This document shows positions 1 to 13,300 of a stretch of DNA of 64,000 bases, one piece after another; the first letter of the stretch is position 1; every line of letters starts with the position of its first letter. Both the position numbers and the translations under genes were made by a program. Where the stretch lies: the NCBI GenBank assembly GCA_024752435.1, contig CP103031.1, positions 558,001-622,000 of the forward strand, written 5' to 3'. The notes under the pieces were generated by a model. It was not told the DNA's origin and ran no database searches. It saw nothing but the letters and a program-made list of their open reading frames with translations. Origin of the DNA: Allantophomopsis cytisporea (Eukaryota; Ascomycota; Leotiomycetes; Phacidiales; Phacidiaceae).

Positions 1-2308
1 TCAATTTTCACTGGAAGAGCATCGTACTGACTTTTGAGTCGTTGCAACTCTGACTTTTCCGCTCGTAGTTCTCTGACTGCCTTTTCGTTTTCCTGCAACT
101 CTTCACCCAATTTTGCCTTCTGGGCACGGATTGGAGTTACTTCTGCCTTTAATCTGTCGAACTGCTCCCGTAAAGCATCCATCCTGTTGCTGATTTCGGC
201 CTTTCCGGTCACATCCACCGGCTGATCCTTCCAAAACCTAGCCGGGCGCACATTCTTCGTGATAGTACTGATTGCATCAGGGCCATATTGGAGGCGACGA
301 TTGACACGATAGCTACTTCCCCCAGCTACCCAGCTCGTAAGACGAGTTCTCTGTATTTGACTAAGCTGCTGCTCGTTGATAGAGTTTAGGCTTACACCTG
401 TCTCGTGTAATTTCTGCTCGCTGCAAAGCATCGCCAGGACAGGGTCTGGTCCTCTCACGAATTGAAGTGCCCAGCCATCGAAGCCAAGAGTTGACATTTC
501 CTCGTTGGAGATGGGAGATCTGAAGCTTTGTAAGGGGGATGAAGAAGTCTTGATACTGATATCAGCAAGCTCCATTGTACCATAAAGTTGCTCCTGTAGA
601 GTACGGAAGTCATTCCGTGATTGTACTGTGAAGGCAGTCAAATCATTCTTTTGAAATAGATTCTCAATAGCATCCGCAAATCGTGGATCTGTGACAGAGC
701 ATTCGGTCATTACAGGTCCAAAAATTTGCTGTTCAAATTTGTCTTGGTTGTTTTGAATCCAGTCCCAGGCTTGAGCAGTATCACGAGAAACTTGGTTGAG
801 CTTTGTCATTTGTTGTCCAGCTTGAGAATCAAGCGCATCATATTGATGCTGGGCTTCGGCCTGACTGGCCCTATTATCCTTGGCTTGTTGACCAAGCTCT
901 GCCTCCTGTTCCCGAAGTTGACGAACTTCGGTCTCAATTTCACGAGACCGCTTTTCTTTCTCATGCTATAGAAAATGTTAGGGAGCTTTCAAGTGGAAAG
1001 CAAACAATGCCAACTTACCACACGGTCATTGAATTCTATAGCGTCGAATTCAGGAGGCGCATTTTGTAACTGTGCTTCTAGTTGTCGGATTCTGGCTTGC
1101 AGTTTCTGCATGTCCTGTTTTCGTTTGGTGTCTCCGTTGGCTTCTGCATCGCGCTTCTGGATACATTGCATAATAGCCTCGTCTAAATTAGCCATTTCGG
1201 TTACAAGAGCATCTGCGCCTCTCTCCGCGTTCTTGAGTGCTTTGTGGCGATCGGTGACGACTTCCTGGATCTGATTATGGTAAACTTGCTTGTCATTCAC
1301 GGCACGTAAGGACGGTTCGAGCTCGCTCTCAAGTTCGACAAGGTTTCGCTGAGCGGCCTGTTTCTGCTTCTTCAGATCTTGAAATCTTAAACGACCAGCA
1401 CGATATTCAACAAAAGGGACTTGCTTTTCTAGAGCAGCAATCTTCTCATTGATCTGTTGTCTTTCGTGTAAACGTGCAACATCGTGTTCCAGTCCTTGCT
1501 GTCGGCCTTCTAGATTATTCAATACCTCCTGGTCAGCTTCATGACGGCGCTCCAAGTTCCTTTGTGTATTACGTAACACCTTCAGCTGTTCATGCCACTC
1601 TAACATTTGTGGGGGAGCTGCGGCTCTCTGGGTTGCATGTAAAAGTTGTATCGGGGTTTGACGTGCAAATTCAGAAACCTTCTCTTGGGGCAAGAATTGA
1701 CATAGATTGTCGACTTGAATGCTCAACTCATGGACAAGTGCTTGTACTGCCTTCTCGGTCGTTTCGCGATTGTTGATCCACCATTTGCGCTTGTGATTCT
1801 CCTTCAATATGAGAACTCTAATCACTGGATTTCGAGAGTCTCTTTGTCGGCCTTTCAGTTCGATCTCGATCGTGGCCTGGTCTTCTCCATGCTTCACAAA
1901 CGATCCAACGTCCTCTGCACGACCCAACACCTTCGTACCCCATCCAAGACCCAGGCAGATCGCACACACAAGTGAACTTTTGCCGACACCATTGGGTCCA
2001 ATAACCATGTTCAGATTCGGTCCCGGATAGAATGCGGCGCTCTCATATGTGACGAAATTGGTGAGCTTGACTCTGACTATAGCACCAGGCTGATGCTCAT
2101 CAGGGTTCCCCTGAGGCCGGTATCCATTCCCTTGAATTCCTTCATCGGCACCGTCGTCGAAATCGTGATTGTTGCTGAACCCGTTCGTACGAGCACGTTT
2201 TGCAGATGAGGCACCATCGGGACTTCCAATCGTGAAATCGTCTGAATTTTCTTCCTCCTCAGATGATAGATACCGCCTGCGACGAGCAGAGTTTGTCTGC
2301 GACGGCAT
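1..2308 (-). CDS. SMC5: Structural maintenance of chromosomes protein 5 (SMC5), N-terminal half, cut by window edge
   Basis: This is the ATPase subunit of the nuclear SMC5/6 complex, which resolves recombination intermediates and supports DNA repair. Exon 1 is 2308-1019 (430 codons), an intron lies at 1018-966 (GTAAGT...TAG), and exon 2 runs from 965 off the left edge, so about 751 residues are visible and the C-terminal ATPase half is missing. The acidic and basic N-tail is followed by the ABC-type head with Walker A GPNGVGKS at residues 104-111. The family's FLPQEKV motif after the head is present (about residue 205-215). A long Gln/Glu-rich coiled coil follows, then a hinge-like region encoded around 750-200 and the start of the returning coil. 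Length and order match SMC5 rather than SMC1-4 or SMC6. The start is the first ATG in the open frame. It is divergent from the Gin4-like kinase across 1.45 kb. Confidence 0.93.
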
Positions 2309-3760
2309 ACTTAGACTTCGAGTTGTATCATGCCGAGCTTGTTGATGTCGCGTTGGCCTTGATTGATCAGTTGTGCGTTGATACCTTACCTGAGCGCGTT
2401 ACAGTAGAAGCGCGTCGGCGCGATGTCATTTACGCGATGATTCACGTGATCTTAAGTTCACCTTGACGACATCTCGTTCTTTCAACAAGCACCACAACCT
2501 AAGAAACCTCACTCTCCCAGTTGCATACCAAGGAGAGCAATACCTGCATCTTCGCTTACGAGAAACCGCTGAACTTTCCAATAGATCTGACTTGCAAAAT
2601 ATCCTTCGGGGGGCGTATTGCCATACTATGGGACCACATTTCCAAGGAATCAAGGGAGGGAGAGATATGCCCGCTAAGCCAGGCTCTAGAAGTTGTCTCC
2701 GAAACTATTCGCGTCACTCATATTAGGAAATTCGATGGCTGTTCTAGTGCTTCTTTCATGAAGACATTTTATATATTGCCTCAGGGAACACTTGAAGAAC
2801 GAAGAGAATGTTCAAGAGGCCATGGCTATAACGCCCCGAAAGATATGCAGTGGAACAATCTTTTGAAAATGAGCCTGACAACGAATTATTCTACAAGATA
2901 TAATCCTATCCACCGCTCAATGCACTGGTATATGCGAGCCCATCAGGACCATGAGCATCTGATAAGTTCCCGTAGGCAAAGGACAAATAATGATGTTGGC
3001 GAAGATGAAAAGGTGCAGTGCAGTATTCTTGTATTTATATCACTCGTCAGCCTCAGAGCTTCTCGTCTATCTCTTAAATGCAATTCGTACTTCATAAGGC
3101 TTTGGTATGTGTTAAGTTTAGCCGGTCTTAAAAATGGCAGATCACCAAACATTCCCTTGCTGAGCGTTGCCATGCAACATTCCGGAACCCGATCCTCACG
3201 TGGGAAATGTCAATAACATCAACAAATCATAACGCCAGCAACAAAACCCATTCCACAGTTTAATTTCGCAATCTTCTTACCCTCACCAAAGCTCACCATA
3301 TTGCGGGAGCCATTGACTCTCATTTCACCTTGGTGGACCTTGAGAGCCGCTCCTTCCCTTTTCTATCATCACATAAGATTTCATTGGCCCAAGCTACTGT
3401 CAATCAGGTCGAACACCCGAATACTAGGATTGTCAAAGCTGAGGTTCGCGTTGGCGGTTGATAATACATACCATTGGTGCAATCCGTTGCTTGGAACGTG
3501 ATCATCGGCTAATATCTCGTCTTGTCCTCGACAGTTGGTGCTACTCTACCTACTCAACGCGCCTCAGGTGCTTCTTCGTTGACATATCGTCCATCATCTT
3601 ATACCAGTGGTGCCAACATCATTGACTGTATACTCACCCTTCGAAGCAGTACTATCATCTCGTCGGACAATTTCAACCTGTTGGTCCTTTGCTCGCCACC
3701 ATCCAGGAGCATGCAAGACGTTGATGTACTGTGCCAATTATATCTCTGCGAGTCAGCATC
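2309..3760. promoter_or_regulatory. Divergent intergenic region between SMC5 and the kinase
   Basis: This 1.45-kb stretch should hold both promoters and the 5' leaders. A CACGTG E-box-like palindrome sits near 3196. A 231-codon plus-strand open frame at 2521-3216 crosses the region. Its composition is not protein-like, it shows no recognisable domain and it has no matching splice pattern, so I treat it as chance or leader sequence. Nothing else clear is seen. Confidence 0.5.
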
Positions 3761-6700
3761 ATGAGCAGTCGCTATGATGGTAGACCGCCTACGCGCCGCC
3801 CTCCTCTCGCCGACTCAACGCGACGAGTCCTCAATCAGTTTCAGTTTCCAGCCTCACCCACGAAAGATGCCACAGCTATTCCTCATCACGAAAGCTTGAG
3901 ACCAGACGGCCTCTTACAAAGTCGTGTACCAAACTCAGCTTTCTCACAAACTCAGAAGAACCACCAATATCCTCAACAAGACCAGATTCAAGGTATGGGT
4001 TCAGCTGCCACGAATGCCGCGAATCCACGACTCTCTGCGATATCAAAAGAGTCACAAGCCCAAGGCTCGAATCGCAATTCGCAAATATCCACAACCTCTA
4101 CCAACGCCTCAGATGGGAGGAAACGAAAGACTCATATTGGTCCTTGGAATCTTGGAAAGACATTAGGAAAAGGTGCCACGGCACGCGTGAGGAAAGCCAG
4201 ACATGCTTACACAGGCCAGCACGCAGCTATCAAAATTGTGCAGAAGAAGCATGCTCAGATGTCACAAGCTGGTAGCTTGGCGCAGCTGGATCAAGCAGAG
4301 GCATCGATGCCAGATCCTGGAGACGGTCTACGAAGAATGCCATTTGGTATAGAGCGAGAGGTTGCTATCATGAAACTCATCGAACACCCCAATATCATGA
4401 AGCTGTATGATATCTGGGAGAACCGTACTGAAATGTGAGTTCATTTCTTATCACGACTCTGACCTTGAGACTGACCCAGACTAGCTATCTTGTCCTTGAA
4501 TTTGTTGACAATGGAGAGTTATTTGAGCACATCAGTAGGAAAGGTCGTCTTCGTGAGGAAGAAGCTATAAAATATTTCCGCCAGATCCTAAGCGCCGTGG
4601 GGTACTGCCACTCTTTCAAAATTTGCCATCGAGATCTCAAGCCAGAAAACATTCTGATGACTAAGGATGGTAGCGTAAAGATCGCAGACTTTGGCATGGC
4701 AGCGTTACATCAAACCCAGGAACATAGACTTAGTACTTCTTGTGGTAGTCCTCACTACGCGGCTCCAGAGGTCATCAGAGCAGCTCACTATCGCGGAGAT
4801 AAGGTGGATATATGGAGTCTGGGTGTAATCCTTTATGCCTCCTTGGCTGGTCGCCTTCCTTTTGATCACGAGCATTTACCCCGTTTACTGGCTTTAATCA
4901 AAAGAGGAGAGTATCAGATGGCACATGAACTGACTGTTGAAGCCAAAGACCTTATTCGAAGGATTCTGCGGGTCACACCAAGAGACAGATTAACTATTGA
5001 CCAGATTTGGAGACACCCTCTTATCCGGAGATATGACTATCTGGACGACTACGGCGTGGGCGAGACATTGAAGGCTCCTTTGGTTAGCCAATGTGGTCGA
5101 CCTGTGGAGCGGAGAAGTGACATTGATCGTGAGCTGTTGCGGCACCTTCGTTCTATGTGGCATACTTTCGATGAGAGACAGCTGATACAGATGCTACTAA
5201 ATGAGGAGTAAGTAGCCGCAATACCTTTGGCTCATGCTTGGTAAAAATTATAACTGAGAACTAACATACTTAGGCCAAATGAACAAAAACTATTTTATGG
5301 ATTGCTGGTAAAGTATCGAGAATCCCAATTAGAGAACTACACGCCAGACTTAGACTATTCAACTAGCGACTACCATCACGCTCGGCCGCTAGCCAATGTA
5401 CAGAAGTTGTCTACAAGAAATTTCCCTCAAGCCAAATCCAAAGGCCACTCGAGACAAGTTTCACGCTTCACAGTCATTAGCAACGTCAGTAATCATCGCC
5501 TATCAGAAGAAAAAAGTCACTACGCACCGACGGAAGCTACAGAGACAGTCAAGAGTTATGATCCATTCCGGGCCTCAAGACCACAGCATCTAGTTCAAAC
5601 TGGCGAAGCAAATTTTGCAAATGTAACAATACACAGAGATCACCAAGCTTTGATACAGGCTACCGCTCAAAATTCCGCCATTGTTCGTGTTAGAGAACGA
5701 CCAACAATTTCCGTTCGCCAGCCATCTCGAGGATCTGGCACAAGCTCCATCAACAGTAGAGGTATGAGACTTGCACCACCAAGGTTATATGCTTCCAGAA
5801 GTTCGCTCGCCAGTTCAACGCGAAGCCGTAGTAGCGCAAACGGAGTTCGAGCAGTCAACACTCATCGACGAGGGGTTAGCTTCAACCACCTACGAAATCG
5901 ATCCTCTGGAAGCCAAAGAAACTTTTCTGCCCCAACCAGGCCACGTGGTACTGAGAGACATAGCAGATACTCTGAAGTCACTGACGATGGAGGTGATGTT
6001 CTTAGAGCAATCTCTAGTCCCCCAGCTGCAAGATATGTTAGATCCAGAAAAATCGATGCATCTCCATTGCATGCATCGATGTCTGTAGATTCGCCACAGC
6101 AAAGTAGTCCTTGGAAGGAGGATGTGCGACAGCTCAGCAGCAGCTTGGCAAATGCATGTGATGAAGCATTCAATAGATCTTCTGTGGCATCAAGATCATC
6201 CCTGGTCGAGACTACTGGAGGACCCAACGTTCATAACAATCCATTGGAAAAGAAGGTTCTTTCAAGCTCCCAGGAAAGTACTGTGGCTACGGCTCGTCCA
6301 GCTACTGTGTATGCTACAAGCTCAAATGATCAATCGAATTGGGATCGACCTTTACCTCTACCGCCAGCTCGAACAGATTCCGTCAACATAGAGCTTCTCG
6401 AAGCAAAGAAAGAGGCTCAGTCACGAAAGCAAAATGGCGGATCTGAGGTCTCACCTAGTTACCTCAATCGTATGGTATCTCACATAGACCGTCTGATACA
6501 GCCTGGATCATCGCCAATACGATCGAGCGTTGACAAAAGAGTGGCATCTGCACCCGTGGCTACTAAGTATATTGATATGCCAAACGTCATGCCTTCTATT
6601 CATGAAACCCTTGGAGAAAGCTTTAGAGCTTCAGATGGGTTTGATGATTTCATGAGAGAACAAAGACTAGACAATATTGTAGTCAACCGACATACATCGG

Positions 6701-7870
6701 CTCCAGCATCCTCTGCAGACCACCATAAGCTCAGAGAAAGACAGAGCTACGGCTCCAGCATCCGTGTTGTTCAACCACCATCACCAGTTGCAGCCAAACC
6801 ACCAGCACCGTTAAATATTCGGAAGAAGCCTTCGCTTGGTGGTCAATCTGTGGTAATGAGTGGGGCTCGCCTTGGTGCTGACACTCCAGAACTTGGCCTC
6901 AGTCGACATCAAACTCAAGGCTCCATTACTGCCAAATCGCCTGAGTTGGGACGAGTTGAAAAGGACTATGATATTTCAGATCCGTTCGCAGCAGAATCCT
7001 CGAATGGAACTGTTAGGAAGAAGGCTTCCAGTTGGTTCAAGCGTAGTGGAAAGGGAGCTGAAGATGACAAGGTCTCTGACACTTCAGTTGGCAAGCATAG
7101 TCCATCTCCTCAAATCATGCAAGTAGATGAGTTTCCTCTACGAATTGGCAATGGATCGGTTGTTTCAAAGAAACTTAGCTTTGGACTCGGCAAATTCTTC
7201 AAGAAGTCAACCACAAAACAAGATAAGGAGGATACAAACGGCTGTAAGTTATGTTCTGAACCATGTTGTGATCGACACTGATGCATGACCTAGTTGCAAT
7301 TTTCGACGAGACAGTCGATGCTTCTATTCAAGCTCAACGCCGTCTAAGTCAAGTCACCCGCACCAGCGACTATGAGGACCCGGCACCTCGCCAGATTGCT
7401 CCGCAACGCAACTGGTTGGCCCGAATGTTCCATGTCAAACCTGTATCAAAGATCCTCTGCTTCTCCGTATCTAAACGTCGAGCACGCCAGGAAATCACTG
7501 CTCTTCTCAAGGAGTGGCGAAGATACGGCATGTACGACGTTATGGTCGATAAGCAACGCAATGTCGTCTTCGGTCGCGTTGGTGCAAAGAATTGTGAGTT
7601 TTGCAGCCGAGTTGTCATTTCTTCAACTGGATACTAATGTTAAAAATAGCCTTATCCATAAAGGAGGTGTCATTCGCAAGTGAAATCATGACCGTCATTG
7701 AGCATGGTAAGCGTGCACAACTCAGTATCGCCAGATTTACCCAAGAGAAAGGTGCTGCCAGCAGTTTCTATAAAGTCGTCGAAACACTTGAGACTGTCAT
7801 GAGAAGTCGTGGTATGCTCGTCGCGGATGAGCGAAAGCAGAAAATGATGATCAAGACACTTAATGGCTGA
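3761..7870 (+). CDS. gin4: Gin4/Hsl1/Nim1-type serine/threonine kinase, five exons
   Basis: This is a septin- and morphogenesis-linked kinase of the Nim1/AMPK-related group, expected at the bud neck or septum in control of Wee1 and septins. Exons are 3761-4434, 4485-5207, 5274-7243, 7294-7593 and 7650-7870, giving 1295 residues with every frame closing. The kinase domain starts near residue 126. The glycine loop GKGATARV is at 136-143, the ATP lysine at K158, the helix-C glutamate near E200, HRD at 273-275, DFG at 293-295 and APE at 318-320. A roughly 30-residue insert before helix C is normal in fungal Gin4/Hsl1 proteins. The middle (about 430-1180) is long, Ser/Arg-rich and probably disordered. 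Exons 4-5 encode a compact conserved C-terminal region that fits the fungal KA1-like membrane-binding domain. The start is the first true ATG; the open frame upstream begins only with GTG. Confidence 0.93.
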
Positions 7871-8636
7871 ACAGCCTGAATGAGGGATGAAGATACCCAT
7901 TGTGTTGAAGTGTTGTACAATTCCAGCGGTAAATCTATGATTTTCGCGTTCTCCCTTGTTCAAAGTTTGCTTAATTTTCCAACCACTACATTGCTGTAAT
8001 ACTCTGATGATTTAGCTCCCTTGGGTGGCGATTGAAGAGCTTCCCTTTTTTAAATTCTTTTACTGCGCAATCTGTTGCATAGCGGTCTGTCTGCATAGCT
8101 GTGTGTTTTGAGTCTTTCACCTATATAAAATGGCGGATGGAGTAGGAGAAATGGAGATGAAGAGAAACATTAGGAGACGTTTGACTGGTAATGTTTTATC
8201 GGCTTTCGCCATCCTAATAAATAATGTGTATAGCTACGTATCAAACTCTTCAAACTCGATCAATGATTTATGTGTATCTTCTAGATCTGCGAAGTATTGA
8301 TAACAGGAAGATTCTACAAGATCTTATCAGGTACCCCTGATCTAAGTCACGTGTATCATCCTAGGTCGGGGACTCGGCAGTTTTACGGGTGAAGCCGGCG
8401 ATTCGATGATGCGGGCGCATCATTTTGGTAAGTAAGTGGAGACTTTTCTGCGACAATCTCGCCCAAGCTCTGGAGGGCAGTCAGTGTGCCTTCATTTGTT
8501 TTCCGGCGTTCTCTATTAGTGACAAGGAGACATCTGGGTATCCAACATCATCATCAGTTAACGTCGACGTGCGTTGCGCCTTCAATTGCAGTCAATTCCC
8601 CTTATACTATCGCCATATAAACTCAAAACAATCACA
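7871..8636. promoter_or_regulatory. Kinase 3' region and fumarase promoter
   Basis: A tail-to-head spacer of 766 bases. It should hold the kinase 3' UTR and the fumarase promoter. A CACGTG-type motif occurs near 8348, and a CCATATAAAC stretch lies about 25 bases before the fumarase ATG. I see no further gene. Confidence 0.45.
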
Positions 8637-10311
8637 ATGCTGCGTTCGGCAAGAGTAAGTTCCGCAGTTGTTACTCCGCTGTCAGCTGCACCGAGGACCA
8701 CATCACGAGCTCTTTGCACAGCTCCGAGACACCTCACGCCGCGCACAACCGCATCATCTCCCAAGGCATTTGCTTCGCGATCCTCTATCTCTTTCAACAA
8801 CACCTTTGCCAGCCGAAACTTCCACGCCTCTGCTACACAAATGGCTTCCACCAGAACCGAATCGGATGCCTTCGGAGAGGTACAGGTCCCATCGGACAAG
8901 TACTGGGGCGCTCAGACTGAGAGATCTCTTGAAAACTTCAGGATCAATCAGCCTCAAGATCGCATGCCCCCTCCAATTGTCAAGGCATTCGGCATCTTGA
9001 AGGGCGCTGCTGCTACTGTCAACATGAACTTTGGACTTGGTACGCTGGAATCAATCGCCTATCGGGAATGCAAATCGAGCTAACTGATGATATCAAGATC
9101 CAAAGATCGGAAAGGCCATCGTACAGGCTGCTGAAGAGGTTGCTGCCTTGAAGCTGATCGATCACTTCCCTCTCGTTGTCTGGCAAACCGGCTCCGGAAC
9201 TCAGTCCAACATGAACGCCAACGAGGTTATCTCGAACCGCGCCATTGAGATTCTTGGTGGAACTATGGGTACCAAGAAGCCTGTCCACCCTAACGACCAT
9301 GTCAACATGAGCGCTTCTTCCAACGATACCTTCCCAACCGTCATGCATATCGCTGCTGTCCTCGAGATCGAGAACAGCCTTCTCCCATCCATCAAGTCCC
9401 TCCGCGACGCTTTACAAAAGAAGGTTGATGACTTCGAGGCCAAGAAGATCATTAAGATCGGCAGAACCCATCTCCAGGATGCCACTCCATTGACTCTCGC
9501 CCAAGAGTTCTCTGGCTATGTCGCTCAATTGGACTACGGAATTGAGCGTGTTGAGTCTTCCCTTCCCCACCTTAGACTCCTCGCCCAGGGTGGAACTGCC
9601 GTCGGAACCGGTATCAACACCTATAAGGGTTTTGCCGAGGCTATTGCCGCTGAGGTCTCCAAGATCACCGGAACCGAGTTCAAGACCGCTCCAAACAAGT
9701 TCGAGTCCCTCGCTGCCCACGACGCCATCGTCCAGGCCTCCGGCTCCCTCAACACTCTTGCTGGCTCCCTCACGAAGATTGCCCAGGACATCAGATACCT
9801 TGGATCCGGACCACGATGTGGACTTGGCGAGCTTGCTCTCCCAGAGAACGAGCCGGGATCCTCCATCATGCCAGGAAAGGTCAACCCAACTCAATGTGAG
9901 GCCCTCACCATGGTCTGCGCTCAGGTTATGGGTAACAACGTTGCCACCACCATTGGAGGCATGAACGGACAGTTCGAGCTTAACGTTTACAAGCCACTCA
10001 TGATCCGCAACCTTCTCCACAGCATCCGCATTCTCTCGGACGGCATGGCCTCCTTCGAGAAGAACTTGGTTGTTGGTCTTTCCGCTAACGAGGATAAGAT
10101 CTCTAGCATCTTGAAGGAGTCTTTGATGCTCGTTACCTGCTTGAACCCAAAGATTGGTTACGATATGGCTAGCAAGGTTGCTAAGAATGCCCACAAGAAG
10201 GGCCTTACCTTGAAGGAGAGTGCTATGGAGTTGAAGGCTCTCAGCTCTGACGAATTCGACGCTCTTGTCAGACCTGAATTGATGATTGGCCCAGAGGAGT
10301 ACAAGAAATAG
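8637..10311 (+). CDS. FUM1: Fumarate hydratase, class II, mitochondrial
   Basis: It catalyses reversible hydration of fumarate to L-malate in the TCA cycle. Exon 1 is 8637-9039, an intron lies at 9040-9097, and exon 2 is 9098-10311, giving 538 residues, normal for a fungal fumarase with presequence. The first ~68 residues are rich in Arg, Ser, Ala and Thr and lack acids, as expected for a mitochondrial presequence. The class II fumarase/aspartase motifs are intact: TGSGTQSNMN near residue 165, a THLQDA motif near 257, and the signature GSSIMPGKVN at about 388-397. An in-frame Met at residue 69 starts where mature fumarase usually begins, so a cytosolic form could come from the same gene. The open frame extends a little upstream but without an ATG. 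Strong C-ending codon bias fits high expression. A 260-codon minus-strand frame inside it is a shadow. Confidence 0.98.
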
Positions 10312-13300
10312 ATGCTCCTCATTTAAACATAAATAAGAAAGTATTATGTTATTCTTCCATACGTTTCAAACACTTTGTCGCCCAGTATACCCGTCGTTAC
10401 CGTATGTTTTGATATCAATTACTTTGGGATGACCAATATTTGTCAAACCCAAATCTTAGTACGCAAGTAGATAATCATCTAGGTGTATTTGTACACTTCA
10501 ATCCGGATAGGCTACCCTGCACGTTAGTACTTTTGATGTTGAATATTGATTTGGGTTTTTCATAAATATTTTATGTGTACATGAGCAGCCCTTTTGCCTA
10601 CAGTCAATGGATCACTTGACGGTTAGTCAAAATCTCATCTCAGTTTACCCATTAACCACAAAAGACCGTGCAGGCAGGTAATACGAGGGCAGCAACAGAA
10701 ACACACGGTAAAGGTATAAAAAAATACCCCCCCATGATTAACTTCTTCAGCCGCAAAAATCGTTGTAGCTTAGGCTACGCGAGAGTCAGAAGAGTAGACC
10801 AACAACTCAGTTATCTCTTCTGCTTCTTCTCGACAATAGCCCTATGGTTTCAGGTATCTCCATAAAGTGTAGCTCTTACCCAAGGTAGTCATGAATACAA
10901 ATTGATGAGTGCTTGTAAAAGAGGTTATATCTCGTCTGTTTCTCCTCTTGACAGCAGAGCGCTTTAGATTTCAATCCTCTACCATACTTCTGTCCGTCAA
11001 TATCGATATTTTGCTGCTTTATTGCACTCTTGCTTCACAGACTGTACTATCTTGCTTCTATCTATGGGACCACTGCTATTCAAGACCATATCTCAATAAC
11101 AAATATAATGGTGTATTTTTATTCAACAGTTTATTGGGTGGGCTTACTGAGGATGCCACAACAGCGATCGCTGTACAAATAGTCACAACTATAACTATCT
11201 CTGCTGTATTCACGACTATGATCGACTATCTTCTTGGAATCCACAAGCACTTGTTCCTCTGCCGCCTGTGTGACTGGAGGATCCGCTGTCAATTTATTTA
11301 ACCATGCCATCACGAATGCCTATGATAACTATGTATCATGTATTGCTGATCATGGATGCGCTGGAGCAGAGCTATTCAGTAGAGAGTGCCGATGTTCAAA
11401 TTTGTGGCAGCTCTTGACTAGATCCGATATATTGCGAAGGGGTTTTCAACTTCTCTATCAGTAACGGCTGAGGACAGCTCCGACCAATTTGAGAACATTC
11501 TGAATCGACATTGGGTACTAAAACGACCTATCAACGATTAGTGTTTTGAGAGCCAACTCTCCAAACCCCAAATAACTATTAACGTATATACTTTGCATAC
11601 CACGGATCTCACCAACAATAAAGCTCGCCCGGGCAGAAAGCTTGTGAAACACAGCCGTCAAGAAATAAAGTCAGCATCACCGACTCAGATTAAGCATCAG
11701 AGCCCCGACCTATCACAATGTATACGTGTATGTCTGTACATATGTAAGTATCATGTAGACAATCTGCCGGCAGAAAGTATCTCTCAGCACTCCATCCGGG
11801 CCCTCAACCCAACCCAATCCACCGTGCCGGGTCCTCCCAAGCCACGGTAACAGCACGGACATAACAAACCCAACGAGCCACACCCCCTGTTCAGCCACGG
11901 CGCACAGCACCACACCGCATCGCACCGCACTGTACCGCGCCCACTCGTGCCTCACAGGGCGCTCTCATTACAAAACCCGACGCTCTGGTGCGCGCCCCTG
12001 GGATGGGCGTTCATGGCTGCCTCTCTCCCAATATCCACGATTCCGGGAGGAGGGACTGGGACGCCGTGGATGCCGAGAGGGAAAGTGTGGCTTGCATCTG
12101 CATTTGCATTTCTTGATGTTAGGAGAATTGGGTTGGGGGTGCGGCTACGTGGGGTAGGAGGGAGGGTATTAAGAGTACATATGTATGATATGGACGATTG
12201 GGACAATTGAATACCATTGAATTGCAGGCTGGGAAGGGAGCTTTGTTTGTACAAGTAACATTCAGATATCGTGACATATTCCGTCTCGGTATTTGTGGAT
12301 ATGAAGAGGAAGGATAATCCAATGGCTTGGTCCGCGGTAAGTATGGACAGTGCAATCACATACGTAGTAAACCCTACTCACATACTCACTTAGTCGTTAC
12401 TATGCGATGAAGTCAACATACACTTTAACGCTTAATCGCGCGCTTGAAGCACCAGCGACGACGGAGAGGAGAGTGGAGCCTCCCCCTCCCGTGCAGTTCC
12501 AGTTCCAGTTCCATGGCATTCGCAATGGCGTACATACCACCACTGCCCAGCATTCCCTTGAGGTACATCATTTAACCTAGACCCTAACCCCATATCCCCA
12601 GTCTCCCACAAAACATCGCCGTATCCATAACGTGTGGTTGACGAGAGCGTGTGTATGTGCGTGCCCGAAGAAATAGTGGTGTGTACAGTTCACGTCGTAG
12701 TGCGGGCGCCTCTGTCGATCTTGCACATATGGGGAATTTTTGTTCCCTGGGGGATCGGGGATGGGTGGAGCACCAGCAAGCTGCAGATTGAAGATTTGGC
12801 AACGTCCATTCCTGATCTTTGACGTCCCCTGCTCATATTTCAAACATCGTGGCTGTGAGATTCTTCTGTACTCCTTCTGAGTCATGGTTGAATCCTGCTC
12901 TGTTCAAATGTTTGAATACGCAGAGGTTCGCGAGGTATTTTCTGATATTTCGAGGATAGAGGTGTGTAATTTGAGGATAGTTTGGTATGGGATTTCACAG
13001 TAAGTCATCAGAGAAATTTGAGAGATATGTAAGTCAATCATCAATGTTTTTGTTTTCTCCCTTGGAACTACAGATTGCTGCCCATTTCGCTGGTAGAAAA
13101 TGGTCTATTCAGATCGCATGATACGCCACGCCTGTTTCCACGTCTGCCTAAGAGAAAACAGAGTCGGATCGAAGAAATGGGAAATAAACTAAAGAAGTTT
13201 CGCGCAGAGGTATCGTATCGTATCGAGTGAGTTGGAACATAAATAGAAGTGACAACAAGAGGTGGTAACCGAAAATGCAGAATCCTCCTCGAACAGCCGG

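Noticed and set aside
2521..3216. 231-codon plus-strand open frame between SMC5 and the kinase
   Set aside because: No domain, signal or plausible composition; it lies in a divergent promoter and is probably chance or leader.
9412..10194. 260-codon minus-strand frame inside fumarase
   Set aside because: Antisense shadow produced by the strong codon bias of FUM1.
11222..11463. CFEM domain
   Set aside because: The number and spacing of Cys do not satisfy the eight-Cys CFEM pattern.
12570..12592. Telomere-like CCCTAA strings
   Set aside because: Only a single isolated unit, no array.
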